In this document: in pieces, positions 25,815 to 34,908 of the stretch
How positions within the stretch are numbered: position 1 is the stretch's first letter
Layout: each line of letters starts with the position of its first letter
Assembly (NCBI GenBank): GCA_029262065.1
Contig: JAJDAC010000002.1
Location: 62,001 to 126,000, forward strand
From: Candidatus Krumholzibacteriota bacterium
Lineage (GTDB): Bacteria; Krumholzibacteriota; Krumholzibacteriia; JAJRXK01
Length of the DNA stretch: 64,000 nucleotides
Direction: 5' to 3'
Notes under the pieces: model-generated
What the model saw: the letters and a program-made list of their open reading frames with translations, nothing else
The model's database searches: none
Told to the model about the DNA's origin: nothing
Translations under genes and position numbers: made by a program

Positions 25815-28178
25815 ATGCCAGACAAAGAACTACAGAAAATAAGCGGAATCGGATCGGCTACCGCCCGGCGTTTGTCCCGTCACGGTATCGCGTCGCTGGT
25901 TGATCTAGCCGCGGCCCCCCTGGAACAGATCATGTCTGCCACCGGAATGCCCCGGTCGCGGGCGAAGGTGCTTCAGACCCTGGCCAACCGATCGCTGGGA
26001 AAGCCGCCGGCACCCGCCGACCCGGCCCCAAGAAGCACCCCTGTCGTCCTGTCCGGAAACGGTACCAAGTCGGACAATGCGGCCCGGTTCTTCGATCGCG
26101 AACTCAGCTGGCTTGCATTCGCACGCCGCGTGCTCGAGCAGGTGCGTCGAGAAGACCTTCCGCTGCTCGAGCGTGTGAAATTCGCGGGGATCATGGGCAT
26201 GCTCCACGACGAGTTCACCATGAAGCGGGTAAGCGGGCTCAAGCGACTTATGGCCAAAGGCAAAGATCGACCTCTTATGGCCGGGCTCACGGTCTCGGAG
26301 ATTCTCGAGCGATGTCGCACCGAGTTGTTGCTCCAGAGCGAATTGTTACACGAGGTGATCCTCCAACAACTCATGCCGGCACTCGCTCACGCGGGCATTG
26401 CCATCCACACCTACGACGAATTGCCCGCGAAGCAGAAAAAGAAGCTGCGACGGTTCTTCCGCGACACCATCATGCCGGTGCTGACGCCGCTGGCCGTGGA
26501 CGCCGAGCATCCGTTTCCATTCATCAGCAATCTTGGCTTGAACCTGGGTGTACTGGTTCCCCAGCGCGACGGCGGCAAGCATTTCGTCCGTATCAAGGTG
26601 CCCGGCAACCGCACCCGTTGGGTGCCGGTAGACGATGGCGGCTTCGTTCCGCTGGAACAAGTGATCGCCGCGAATCTCGATCTGTTGTTTCCCAGCGCGC
26701 CCTCGAAGGTTCAACAATTTCGCGTGACCCGGGCCGCCGATGGTGATCCCGTAAATAGCGAACTCACCGTGGAAGAAGCGTTGCGCGAGCCCGGCAGTAT
26801 CGTGCGACAGGTATCCGGAGAGCTGAAGGCACGCCGGTTCGCGGGCGTGGTACGCCTCGAAGTAGACGATTCGATGCCCGCCAAACGCGTCAAGTGGTTG
26901 GGCAAGCAGCTGGGAATCGAGGCCTCCGACATCTACCCCACGCCAGGGCTGTTGGGTTTGAACGACCTCATGTCCTTCGATGTGGAGGGACACGATGTTC
27001 TACGACTACCGAAACACCGCCCGGTTGTGAATCCTCGGCTGCGTGATCTGGACCGGCGCGATCCCGGCGCGATCTTCGACGCCATTCGCTCCGGCGACAT
27101 CCTGGTGCACCATCCCTATCACAGCTTCGATTCCTCGGTGCTGCGGTTCCTGGAATCAGCCGCCGAGGACCCCCACGTTCTGGCCATCAAACTCACGATC
27201 TATCGCACCAGTCAGGACTCACCCATCATCCAGGCGTTGGCCGAAGCCGCTCGCAGAGGCAAACAGGTGGCGGTGTTGGTTGAGATCACCGCGCGTTTCG
27301 ACGAAGCGCCCAACATTGCCTGGGGTCAGTACCTCGAACGCGAAGGAGCGCACGTGGCCTACGGCGTCGAGAGCCTGAAGACGCATGTGAAGCTGGCCCT
27401 GGTCGTTCGCGAAGAGAAGCACGGGCTACAGCAATACCTGCACGTGGGCACCGGCAACTACCACAGCGGGACCGCGCGCATCTACGAAGACATTGGCCTG
27501 TTCACCTGCGACCCAGATCTCACGACCGACGCGGGAATCGTGTTCAACGCGCTCACGGGTTCGATGCCCCTGGACGAGTGCGAACACATCCTCGTAGCGC
27601 CTTCGACCATGCGAAAACGCTTCGTGGAACTGATTCGGCGCGAGGCCAAACACGCTCGCGCGGGCCGCACTAGCGGCATTCGCGCCAAGATGAACCAGCT
27701 TCAAGACCCGGAGTTGATCGAGGAACTCTACGAAGCCAGCCAGGCCGGCGTTCCCATCTCGTTGAACATTCGTGGCGTGTGCATTCTACGGCCGGGTGTG
27801 CCCGGCCTGTCCGACAACATCAAGGTGTTCAGCGTCGTGGGACGGTTCCTTGAACACAGTCGACTCTACCGCTTCGAGAACGACGGCGACGCCCGGTACT
27901 TCCTGGGCTCCGCCGACTGGATGAAGCGAAATCTGGATCGCCGGATCGAGACCATCGCGCCGGTCCGGGCCGAATCCACGCGGGCGGCCATCGACCTGAT
28001 CTTCGAAACCTACGATCGGGACAATACCTCGGCTTGGGATTGCCAGGCCGACGGCTCCTACGTCCGTCGCCAACCCACGGGTGACGAGGTACGGGCGGCG
28101 CAGGATGTCTTCCGCCGCGCCGCCCTGCTCGACGGAACACCCAGCCTGAACCTGACCCCTGACGGCGACGGCGGCTGA
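25815..28178 (+). CDS. ppk1: Polyphosphate kinase 1 with N-terminal helix-hairpin-helix domain
   Basis: 787 residues. From about residue 93 on (R-F-F-D-R-E-L-S-W-L-A-F) it is a complete PPK1. The autophosphorylated histidine is H543 in Y-L-H-V-G-T-G-N-Y; the second essential histidine is H681 in F-L-E-H-S-R. It polymerises ATP gamma-phosphates into polyphosphate. Residues 4-62 are an extra module with K-I-S-G-I-G-S-A-T-A-R-R-L, a helix-hairpin-helix like those in DUF4332 proteins. A low-complexity Pro/Ala linker joins the two. ATG 25815 is the first plausible start; the frame is open further upstream inside sufT but without similarity. The HhH addition is unusual for PPK1. Confidence 0.93.
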   Translation: MPDKELQKISGIGSATARRLSRHGIASLVDLAAAPLEQIMSATGMPRSRAKVLQTLANRSLGKPPAPADPAPRSTPVVLSGNGTKSDNAARFFDRELSWLAFARRVLEQVRREDLPLLERVKFAGIMGMLHDEFTMKRVSGLKRLMAKGKDRPLMAGLTVSEILERCRTELLLQSELLHEVILQQLMPALAHAGIAIHTYDELPAKQKKKLRRFFRDTIMPVLTPLAVDAEHPFPFISNLGLNLGVLVPQRDGGKHFVRIKVPGNRTRWVPVDDGGFVPLEQVIAANLDLLFPSAPSKVQQFRVTRAADGDPVNSELTVEEALREPGSIVRQVSGELKARRFAGVVRLEVDDSMPAKRVKWLGKQLGIEASDIYPTPGLLGLNDLMSFDVEGHDVLRLPKHRPVVNPRLRDLDRRDPGAIFDAIRSGDILVHHPYHSFDSSVLRFLESAAEDPHVLAIKLTIYRTSQDSPIIQALAEAARRGKQVAVLVEITARFDEAPNIAWGQYLEREGAHVAYGVESLKTHVKLALVVREEKHGLQQYLHVGTGNYHSGTARIYEDIGLFTCDPDLTTDAGIVFNALTGSMPLDECEHILVAPSTMRKRFVELIRREAKHARAGRTSGIRAKMNQLQDPELIEELYEASQAGVPISLNIRGVCILRPGVPGLSDNIKVFSVVGRFLEHSRLYRFENDGDARYFLGSADWMKRNLDRRIETIAPVRAESTRAAIDLIFETYDRDNTSAWDCQADGSYVRRQPTGDEVRAAQDVFRRAALLDGTPSLNLTPDGDGG

Positions 28179-28182
28179 TCGT

Positions 28183-28222
28183 GACTCCCTGACGGAGTCG
28201 GAGGGCGACCCGTCGCTCTCCT
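28183..28222 (+). terminator. Double hairpin after ppk1
   Basis: GACTCC-CTGAC-GGAGTC is followed by GGAGGGCGA-CCCG-TCGCTCTCC and then TTCAT, starting 5 nt after the ppk1 stop. The hairpins are good but the T-run is short, so termination is plausible rather than certain. Confidence 0.5.
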
Positions 28223-28328
28223 TCATATCGAACAAAAGGTGAAAGTAAAATATCCTGTGCGGACGGCGTCCGCCGCGTGTCTTCCCTTATGAACACGCAA
28301 CATACACTCCTGAAACGGAGTCTGGGAT

Positions 28329-28973
28329 ATGATGATATCTGCCGCTTTGCCAATGCCGTCGGTACCTGAGGATCCGCGCATGCCCTCGCCTCGTCGCGAA
28401 ATGGATGACGAACCCACGGCTGTGCTCCTGGATGGGGCACAGCGAGGGGACCAGCGCTCCATGGAAGTGCTTCTGCAAAGGTACGCTCCTCGACTGCGCC
28501 GCTGGGCCTCGGGGCGACTGCCGCTTCGCGCCCGCGATGCGGAAGACACCGACGACCTGGTGCAGGAGGCGCTGATCCAATCGATCGGTCGCCTGGGCAA
28601 CCTGCGCAAACAGGAGGCGTTTCTGGGCTACCTCCGCACCGCGGTCATGAACCGAATTCGCAACCACGTACGCCACGCCGAAGTCCGTGAGCGGGGAAAC
28701 GACCACGTTCCCACACCGTCGGCCGAGGCATCGCCACTGGAGCGACTGATCGGCAACGACGCGCTGGATCGCTACGAAGCAGCGCTGGCCGCCATGACCG
28801 ACGCCGACCGGTCGCTCATCATGGCTCACGTGGAACTGGACCTATCCATGGCGGAACTGGCCGACCTGACCGGTCGCCCCACGGCCAACGCGGCCCGCAT
28901 GGCGCTGCAGCGCGCTTTGGTGCGTCTGGCCAAGGCCATGGGCGAAACGACAGGGAGGGATGCCAATGAGTAA
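28329..28973 (+). CDS. Sigma-70-family (ECF-like) RNA polymerase sigma factor
   Basis: 214 residues. Region 2 (about 30-110) shows L-L-Q-R-Y-A-P-R-L-R-R-W followed by D-A-E-D-T-D-D-L-V-Q-E-A-L-I-Q-S and the promoter-contact helix F-L-G-Y-L-R-T-A-V-M-N-R-I-R-N. Region 4 (about 145-200) shows M-T-D-A-D-R-S-L-I and M-A-E-L-A-D-L-T-G-R-P-T-A-N-A-A-R-M-A-L-Q-R-A-L. No anti-sigma gene is adjacent. Instead the stop overlaps a Ser/Thr kinase gene by 8 nt, as in sigma factors controlled by a kinase. ATG 28329 has GGAG 8 nt upstream; in-frame ATGs at 28380 and 28401 are alternatives. Confidence 0.85.
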   Translation: MMISAALPMPSVPEDPRMPSPRREMDDEPTAVLLDGAQRGDQRSMEVLLQRYAPRLRRWASGRLPLRARDAEDTDDLVQEALIQSIGRLGNLRKQEAFLGYLRTAVMNRIRNHVRHAEVRERGNDHVPTPSAEASPLERLIGNDALDRYEAALAAMTDADRSLIMAHVELDLSMAELADLTGRPTANAARMALQRALVRLAKAMGETTGRDANE

Positions 28974-30750
28974 GAGGGAACCCACCCAGAAACATCTGGA
29001 AGAACTGGCCCATCGCCTGACCGGAAACGAATCGGTCGACTGGCAACAAGAGGTATCCAGCTCGCAGGACCGGGCTGAAGAACAGTGGGTGCGCAACCTC
29101 GAGCTGGTGGAACGAGTTCGCGATGCCGCGCGCACGGAATGGGAAGAGCTGCAACCGCAGGCCGACGCCACCCAGTTCCTGGATATGACCCGAAACCACC
29201 CCTCGGCCGCGCCATCGACGGGGGCATCCACGCTGACACCGAACTCAACCCCCACGCTCCAGACCTGGGGTCATCTGAATCTGTTGGAGACTCTGGGCGA
29301 GGGCGGCTTCGGCGAAGTATACCGGGCCTGGGACACCCGCCTGAATCGGCCGGTCGCCCTGAAACTCTTGCGCGGTAGCGCCGAAGGCGACGATGCCAAG
29401 GATGCGATCTTGGCCGAGGCACGATTGTTGGCGCGGGTCGAACACCCCAATGTGGCCCGCGTATACGGCGTGGAGTGCCACAACGATCGCGTGGGCATCT
29501 GGATGGAACTGGTGGAGGGCACCGATCTTCGCAGCCTGATCAACGAGAGCGGTCCCATGGACCCCGCCGACGTGGCCACGATTGGCGTTCAGATCGCCAG
29601 CGCCCTGAACGCGGTGCACGCCGCCGGCGTGATTCATCGCGACGTGAAGCCACAGAACATCGTGCGCACGCCCGAGGGTCGCGCGGTACTCATGGATCTG
29701 GGAGCAGCCCAGTGGCGGCGAACCACCGAATCCGACGCGCCCGCGTTGTCCGGAACACCGCGTTACATGGCGCCCGAGCAACTGCTTTCGCAAGAGCCCG
29801 CCGGTCCGCGCACCGACGTGTACGGGTTGGGTGTTACCCTGTTCTATGCGCTGACCGGCGACCTGCCGGTATCGGGAACACTGCGGGAAATCTGCGCGGC
29901 CCACGCCAACCAACGACGTGCATCGCTCACGGAACTGCGGCCCGAGTTGGCCCAGGGAGCGGCCGCGTCGTTGGTGGACATCGTGGATTGGGCGATCCAT
30001 GTCCAACCCACCGAGCGTATCGCCACGGCCGAAGCCCTGCAGCAATCGTTGGCCGAGTGGCAGCGGAAGACAACCCCGGCCGCGCGCGTTGGCCGCGGCT
30101 GGATGGCCGCGGCGCTGCTGGCCACGGCCGCCGTGATCGCACTGCTGATCCTGAAGCCCGACGTTTCCAACAATGGGCTGCTTTCGGGTCAGGTGCAGAT
30201 GAGCAGTCTGCGGGAAGGTCGCTGGGTACCGTTGGCCCCCAACGAGGCGATTACCTCGACCGACGACGTTCAACTTTCATTGCAGCTCACCCGCAAGGCA
30301 CACGTATACGTGATCAATCGCGACGCGCGCGGTAGCGCGGTGGTGCTGTTCCCCATGGCGGGTGGCGGCCTGAAGAATCCTCTGGCGCCGGGCCGATCAC
30401 ACGTTCTACCGGGTCTCGTGGAAGGTAGTCGCAAGGCCTGGACCTTCAGCGCGACAAAGGGTCGCGAAGACTTCCTGGTAATCGCCAGTGCCGAACCGCT
30501 GAACGAATTCGAAGAGCAACTCAATCAGTACGCCACGGTCGACGTTGGCGGAGGGTTGAGTGTCCGTCCGATGGATGGCGCCCTCTGGAACACGGCATTG
30601 CTCCAGGATCTGCGAGGAGTCACGGGGCTGGTGGACGCGCAGGAGATGGATCCCGAAACAGATCTGTTCTCCCTGGCCCTGCAGTTGGCCGAAGAAGAAA
30701 ACCACGGACTGTGGACGCAGGTAGTGCAACTGCAGAATTCAGGACAATAG
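28966..30750 (+). CDS. Membrane Ser/Thr protein kinase with extracytoplasmic DUF4384-like domain
   Basis: 594 residues. Residues 1-100 are a hydrophilic helical region. The PknB-type kinase domain spans about 103-365: G111-E-G-G-F-G-E-V glycine loop, K133 (V-A-L-K), H224-R-D-V-K-P-Q-N, D244-L-G in place of DFG, and A-P-E-Q-L. All catalytic residues are present. One membrane helix lies near 380-397. The outer part (~400-594) resembles DUF4384: it runs L-Q-L-T-R-K-A-H-V-Y-V-I-N-R-D, then V-V-L-F-P, then N-P-L-A-P-G-R-S-H-V-L-P. ATG 28966 is set by GGAGG about 6 nt upstream and overlaps the sigma stop by 8 nt. The kinase probably phosphorylates the linked sigma factor. Confidence 0.88.
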   Translation: MSKREPTQKHLEELAHRLTGNESVDWQQEVSSSQDRAEEQWVRNLELVERVRDAARTEWEELQPQADATQFLDMTRNHPSAAPSTGASTLTPNSTPTLQTWGHLNLLETLGEGGFGEVYRAWDTRLNRPVALKLLRGSAEGDDAKDAILAEARLLARVEHPNVARVYGVECHNDRVGIWMELVEGTDLRSLINESGPMDPADVATIGVQIASALNAVHAAGVIHRDVKPQNIVRTPEGRAVLMDLGAAQWRRTTESDAPALSGTPRYMAPEQLLSQEPAGPRTDVYGLGVTLFYALTGDLPVSGTLREICAAHANQRRASLTELRPELAQGAAASLVDIVDWAIHVQPTERIATAEALQQSLAEWQRKTTPAARVGRGWMAAALLATAAVIALLILKPDVSNNGLLSGQVQMSSLREGRWVPLAPNEAITSTDDVQLSLQLTRKAHVYVINRDARGSAVVLFPMAGGGLKNPLAPGRSHVLPGLVEGSRKAWTFSATKGREDFLVIASAEPLNEFEEQLNQYATVDVGGGLSVRPMDGALWNTALLQDLRGVTGLVDAQEMDPETDLFSLALQLAEEENHGLWTQVVQLQNSGQ

Positions 30751-30783
30751 CCCAAGGAGGACGAAGGAATCAGGGCGGTATTG

Positions 30784-33726
30784 ATGATGGCCTTCATCGC
30801 GATGGCAGTCGCACAGCCGGCCGGGGCCGAGCAGCCGCTCGAGTTCAACAGTATCCGTACGCTTTGGGACGAGGGAAAAAACGAAGCGGCTGAAACAGCC
30901 ATCAACGAGATGTTCGAGATGTATCCAGACCTGCAAAACAACACGCACCCGCAGTCAGCCGAAGCCTGGCATCTGCATGCGTATATCCGGTACAGCCTGG
31001 ATGACCTGGCCACCGCCATCGCCTCGTTGCGAAAGGCCCGTGCCGCCGCCCAGGCGTTCCCGGGTGGCGAACCGCTTTCGGGTATCGAATACGAGTTGGG
31101 ATTCCTTCTGCTGTTCGAGGCCCGCGACGCCGCGGCCGCCATCGAACCGTATACGGCCGCGCTGGAATCCCTACAAGGAGAAGGCAACGACCCTCAAACC
31201 CACGCGACATGGCAATCGGAACTGGCCGAGGCCTATCGCGTGACCGGCAACTACGAGCAGTCTGAGTACCATCTGGAAGCAGCGCTGGCGTCATCTACCG
31301 ATAGCGGAGGTGAGTCGTTCGTCCATGCCGTGCTGCTGAACAACCTGGGCGCGTTGTACTGGGACCAGGGTCGACTGGCCGAGGCCGAACGCAAGTACCG
31401 CGACGCACTGGCGCTGAGTGAACGTCTGCTGGAGCTGAGCCGCGAGGACGAGGACGCCGTGCAGAATCTTTCGCGCCGCCTTACCACGGCCCACCAGAAC
31501 CTGGGCGTCATTCTGTATCACCAGCAGCGCCCAAGACTGGCGCGCATCGAATTGGAGCGGGCCAAAGAACTGGCCGACCTCCACCTGGACGCCGTCGACC
31601 CCCTTCGTATCTACAGCTACGGCGCACTGGCCAAGGTGTTGAGCGAACTATCCGAACTGGAACGGGCCGAAGAACTGTGGAACGAAGCCCTGACCAACGC
31701 CACGGCCGACAACCAGGAGACGTTCGTACAACGTGCGGAGATACTCCACGAGCGCGCCTTGGCCCGAATTGAACACGACGAGCACGACCTGGCCGCACAG
31801 GACCTGCGCGAAGCAATTCGCGTCTGGGAATCGGCGTTGGGCACCGATCACCCCATGGTCGGACGTTTACAATCGACCCTGGCGCGAGCATCGGTTCCCA
31901 AGGGAGATGCGCAGCAGCTCGTGCAACTGTGCGACCAGGCGGTCCTACGCCTGCAGGACAACCGGTTTGCTCCCGATGCCCTGGCCGAGGCATTGGCCCT
32001 GCGCGGACAGGCCCGCGATGAACTTGGCCAACGAGACGCCGCCATTGCAGACACCGAACGCGCGTTGCGCCTGGTGGAACAGTTACGCGGTGAGCGCGGA
32101 ACCAGCGATGCCACGCGCCTGGCCTTCATGCGTCGCTTCGCGTCCCGAGCCGAAGCACTGGTGGGTTGGTTGGTCGACCGCAACCAGGCGGGTCGGGCGG
32201 TAGCCACCGCCGAAAGACTCCGCGCACGATTGCTTCAAGACGAACTGCGCGCCGACCGGGTCGATCTGCGCCGCGGTATCGATCCCGAAATCCTGCGACC
32301 ACTCGAGCGCCGCGAGAAGGACGCTCGCGCCAAAATCGCCGATCGTCAACGTGAGCTACGCCAAACGCGGGTGGCCCACGATAGCGAGTCTGGCCAAGTG
32401 GCCATGGCCGCCTTGAAAGACGCGCTGCTGGAACTCGAGAGAGTCGAAGACGAGCTGCGCCTGCAGAGTCCGGTGTGGAGCAAGGCGCTGCGCGGGCAGT
32501 CCGACGATGATATCGTGGAACGCGTACAGCGTTCGCTGGGCGATGCCGCCGCTCTGTACTACTTCCTGGGCCGACATCGCTCGTTGGTGTTCTACGTGCC
32601 GCCCGCCCCCGCGGCCGTGGAGGCCTTCACGCTGGCCGCCGCCACCAACGCATTGCCCGCACTGGTAGCCGACGAATCGCAGATGGCCCGGACCATGGAG
32701 AATCCGAATCTTGAAAGTCTGACGCGCGGCGTCACCGGCATGCGCCCGGCCGGCGAGGGAGCTCGCCTCGATAGCGTGTCCGGCGCGCTCGCGCGTCAAC
32801 TGTACGAGGTGTTTGGCTGGCTCATGCCCGCCGAGCTCTGGACGAAACTCCAACAGCACCCGCAGGTCGTGGTCGTACCCGATGGTCCGCTGCACGCCAT
32901 GCCGTTTGAAGCATTGGTCACGAAGGCTCCCGCCAACGGCGACGTTCAGTACTGGCTCGACGCTGGCCCCACCTTACGCTACGCGCATAGCTTCGGCGTG
33001 TGGCAGGCATTGCGCGAACGTCCTTCGCGTCGCAAAGCCGAGGTTTCGGTGGTTTCGATCAGCAACCCGGCGTTCGACACCGACGACGACGCATCACCAT
33101 TCGGTCGCGCCCTGAAGCCGCTCCCCGGCACGGCGGTCGAAAGCGCGGCCGTCACCGCGGCGTTCGGAGCCGATGCGGTAGTGGTGCTGTCGGGGGCCGC
33201 CGCCACCGAACGGGCCAGCTGCGAATTGTTGCCGCGGGCGAAATACGTGCACCTGGCCACGCACGGCGTGATCGATCGTGACTCCGGCGGCCGCCTGTCG
33301 GCGTTGGCCTTCGCTCCTTCGGGCTCCGATACAGACCTGGGCGACGACGGCATGCTGCAACTATTCGAGATCTACGACCTGGACCTGGCCTGCGACCTGG
33401 CCGTGCTTTCGGCCTGCGAAACGAAGGCCGGCACCAACCTGGAAGGCGAGGGCGTGTACGCCATCTCACGCGGCTTCCACGTGGCCGGCTCCCGCCAGAC
33501 CGTGGCCAGCCTGTGGGCCGTGAATGACGATTCCACGGCCGAGCTCATGGGAAACCTGTTCCGCGGGCTCGCGTCCAACGAAGACCCGAACGAATCCCGG
33601 TCCGTGGCCGAGTTGCTGCGAACCGCCAAACAATCCATTCGCCAACAGAAGAAATGGTCCCACCCCGCCTACTGGGCTCCCTTCGTCCTGAGTGGGTCCG
33701 ACCAGCTCCCCGCAACCAAGGATTGA
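30784..33726 (+). CDS. TPR-repeat CHAT-domain (caspase-like) protein, probably exported
   Basis: About 980 residues. The N-terminus is a short hydrophobic stretch ending P-A-G-A-E, a likely signal peptide. Residues ~20-450 are TPR-like helices and ~450-600 a coiled-coil-rich linker. Residues ~640-975 form a CHAT protease domain, with H827 in L-A-T-H-G-V and C878 in L-S-A-C-E-T as the catalytic dyad. S-R-G-F-H-V-A-G-S and S-L-W-A-V-N-D are further hallmarks. The ATG at 30784 is conventional. However, the only good ribosome site (AAGGAGG at 30754) is 8 nt before an in-frame ATC at 30769. The frame is the same as the kinase's, separated by a TAG. The stop is 4 nt before the next gene. Confidence 0.9.
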   Translation: MMAFIAMAVAQPAGAEQPLEFNSIRTLWDEGKNEAAETAINEMFEMYPDLQNNTHPQSAEAWHLHAYIRYSLDDLATAIASLRKARAAAQAFPGGEPLSGIEYELGFLLLFEARDAAAAIEPYTAALESLQGEGNDPQTHATWQSELAEAYRVTGNYEQSEYHLEAALASSTDSGGESFVHAVLLNNLGALYWDQGRLAEAERKYRDALALSERLLELSREDEDAVQNLSRRLTTAHQNLGVILYHQQRPRLARIELERAKELADLHLDAVDPLRIYSYGALAKVLSELSELERAEELWNEALTNATADNQETFVQRAEILHERALARIEHDEHDLAAQDLREAIRVWESALGTDHPMVGRLQSTLARASVPKGDAQQLVQLCDQAVLRLQDNRFAPDALAEALALRGQARDELGQRDAAIADTERALRLVEQLRGERGTSDATRLAFMRRFASRAEALVGWLVDRNQAGRAVATAERLRARLLQDELRADRVDLRRGIDPEILRPLERREKDARAKIADRQRELRQTRVAHDSESGQVAMAALKDALLELERVEDELRLQSPVWSKALRGQSDDDIVERVQRSLGDAAALYYFLGRHRSLVFYVPPAPAAVEAFTLAAATNALPALVADESQMARTMENPNLESLTRGVTGMRPAGEGARLDSVSGALARQLYEVFGWLMPAELWTKLQQHPQVVVVPDGPLHAMPFEALVTKAPANGDVQYWLDAGPTLRYAHSFGVWQALRERPSRRKAEVSVVSISNPAFDTDDDASPFGRALKPLPGTAVESAAVTAAFGADAVVVLSGAAATERASCELLPRAKYVHLATHGVIDRDSGGRLSALAFAPSGSDTDLGDDGMLQLFEIYDLDLACDLAVLSACETKAGTNLEGEGVYAISRGFHVAGSRQTVASLWAVNDDSTAELMGNLFRGLASNEDPNESRSVAELLRTAKQSIRQQKKWSHPAYWAPFVLSGSDQLPATKD

Positions 33727-33730
33727 TTCC

Positions 33731-34762
33731 ATGCTGACTCGACTGCTTCTTTGCATTGCCATCGCCTCCACCGCCCTGATGACCGTGGCGCCTTCGCCCA
33801 CCAACGCGGCGCGGGCAAAGATCGGTGGCGGCGGGCCCTACGATCGGGCCACGTTCCATTTCAGCGAGTGGTGCTTCAACGAGTGGCCGCAAGCCAACTG
33901 CGGAACCGGGGTCGAGACGTTCGTAGCTGACGGCGCCGACGCGGTGGTTCGATTCACCGTACGCAATTACTGGCAGGGTTCCCCCATGGGCTTCGTCCTG
34001 GATCGCTTCGCGGTGGTTACCAAAGCGGCCTACGACGCGAATCTCATCGATGGCTCCGCGGCAGAGTCGAACTGCACATTGTTGGTACCTACCGTCAACC
34101 TCCTGGACCTCGCATCGATCGCGCCCGCCGACGTGGTGTATTCCACCGATTTCGACACGAGCCTGGGAGCCGAGTGGACGGTGGACGGAACGCAGGTTTC
34201 CTGGACTCCGTCGGGGGCACCGGACGATCCGTTCAACACTGGAAGCGGCAGCACCACCGGGGCAATGCTGATCGGCACCGGTAGCGGGCCCGAGTTCTTG
34301 ACGGTGGAAATCGTCGTGGCCGGCCTGACATCGGGTGTGGAGTACGCGCTGTCGCACTGGACCGCCTCGGCCCCTCGTGAGTTCTTCACCGAACCCGACA
34401 ACAACTGCAACGGCGGGCTGGCCGACGACGAATGGGAAGTCGAGATCTTCGGAGCCGACGCAACGGACGCTCCTTCGGTGAACGCGGCGGCTCGCTTGAA
34501 CCAGAACTTTCCCAACCCGTTCAATCCGCGCACGAGCATCCCGTTCTTTCTGAACCAGCCGGGCAACGTAACGCTGACCGTGTTCGATGCCCGTGGTCGC
34601 GAGGTGCGTACATTGGTGGATTCGTCGCTGGACGTAGGCTCACACGAACGATTCTGGGACGGTCGTGACGCAGAGAACCGCAATGCGCCCGCGGGGCTGT
34701 ACTACTACCGACTGACCACCGCAGAAGGATCGCTGACAAAACCAATGATACTTTTAAAGTAG
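33731..34762 (+). CDS. Exported protein with FlgD-Ig-like C-terminal domain, paralogue 1
   Basis: 343 residues. The signal peptide M-L-T-R-L-L-L-C-I-A...N-A-A precedes a conserved block beginning K-I-G-G-G-G-P-Y-D-R, with F-V-A-D-G and A-V-V-R-F-T-V-R-N. This block is shared with the next gene. The last ~85 residues (N-F-P-N-P-F-N-P-R-T-S-I ... G-L-Y-Y-Y-R-L) are a FlgD-Ig-like domain of the kind that serves as a C-terminal sorting/anchoring signal in FCB-type bacteria. No enzyme motif is seen. It starts 4 nt after the CHAT gene, so it is in the same operon, which suggests it is a substrate, partner or output of that system. Confidence 0.82.
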   Translation: MLTRLLLCIAIASTALMTVAPSPTNAARAKIGGGGPYDRATFHFSEWCFNEWPQANCGTGVETFVADGADAVVRFTVRNYWQGSPMGFVLDRFAVVTKAAYDANLIDGSAAESNCTLLVPTVNLLDLASIAPADVVYSTDFDTSLGAEWTVDGTQVSWTPSGAPDDPFNTGSGSTTGAMLIGTGSGPEFLTVEIVVAGLTSGVEYALSHWTASAPREFFTEPDNNCNGGLADDEWEVEIFGADATDAPSVNAAARLNQNFPNPFNPRTSIPFFLNQPGNVTLTVFDARGREVRTLVDSSLDVGSHERFWDGRDAENRNAPAGLYYYRLTTAEGSLTKPMILLK

Positions 34763-34904
34763 CCGAGCCAGCTCGATCACTGGGAACCTCGAAGCACCGG
34801 CGCAGGCTATTCTTGGTGCGGAGACCAACCGAGCCAGCTCGATCACTGGGAACCTCGAAGCACCACCCGAAGCACCGGCGCAGGCTACTCTTAGACGGAG
34901 ACCA
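34763..34904 (+). repeat. Tandem direct repeat between the two paralogues
   Basis: Copy 1 (34763-34827) begins immediately after the stop codon of paralogue 1. Copy 2 (34829-34904) ends directly before the purine-rich leader of paralogue 2. Both run from CCGAGCCAGCTCGATCACTG to GGAGACCA and are nearly identical. Copy 2 carries a 12-nt insertion that duplicates GAAGCACC. The arrangement fits an intergenic spacer duplicated together with the gene. Confidence 0.85.
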
Positions 34905-34908
34905 AAAA

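Noticed and set aside
28329-28973. Sigma factor with loss of the acidic region 2.2 patch, as in kinase-activated EcfP
   Set aside because: The patch here (D-A-E-D-T-D-D) is acidic and intact, so the phosphate-substitution mechanism of EcfP cannot be assumed. Kinase control rests on gene linkage only.
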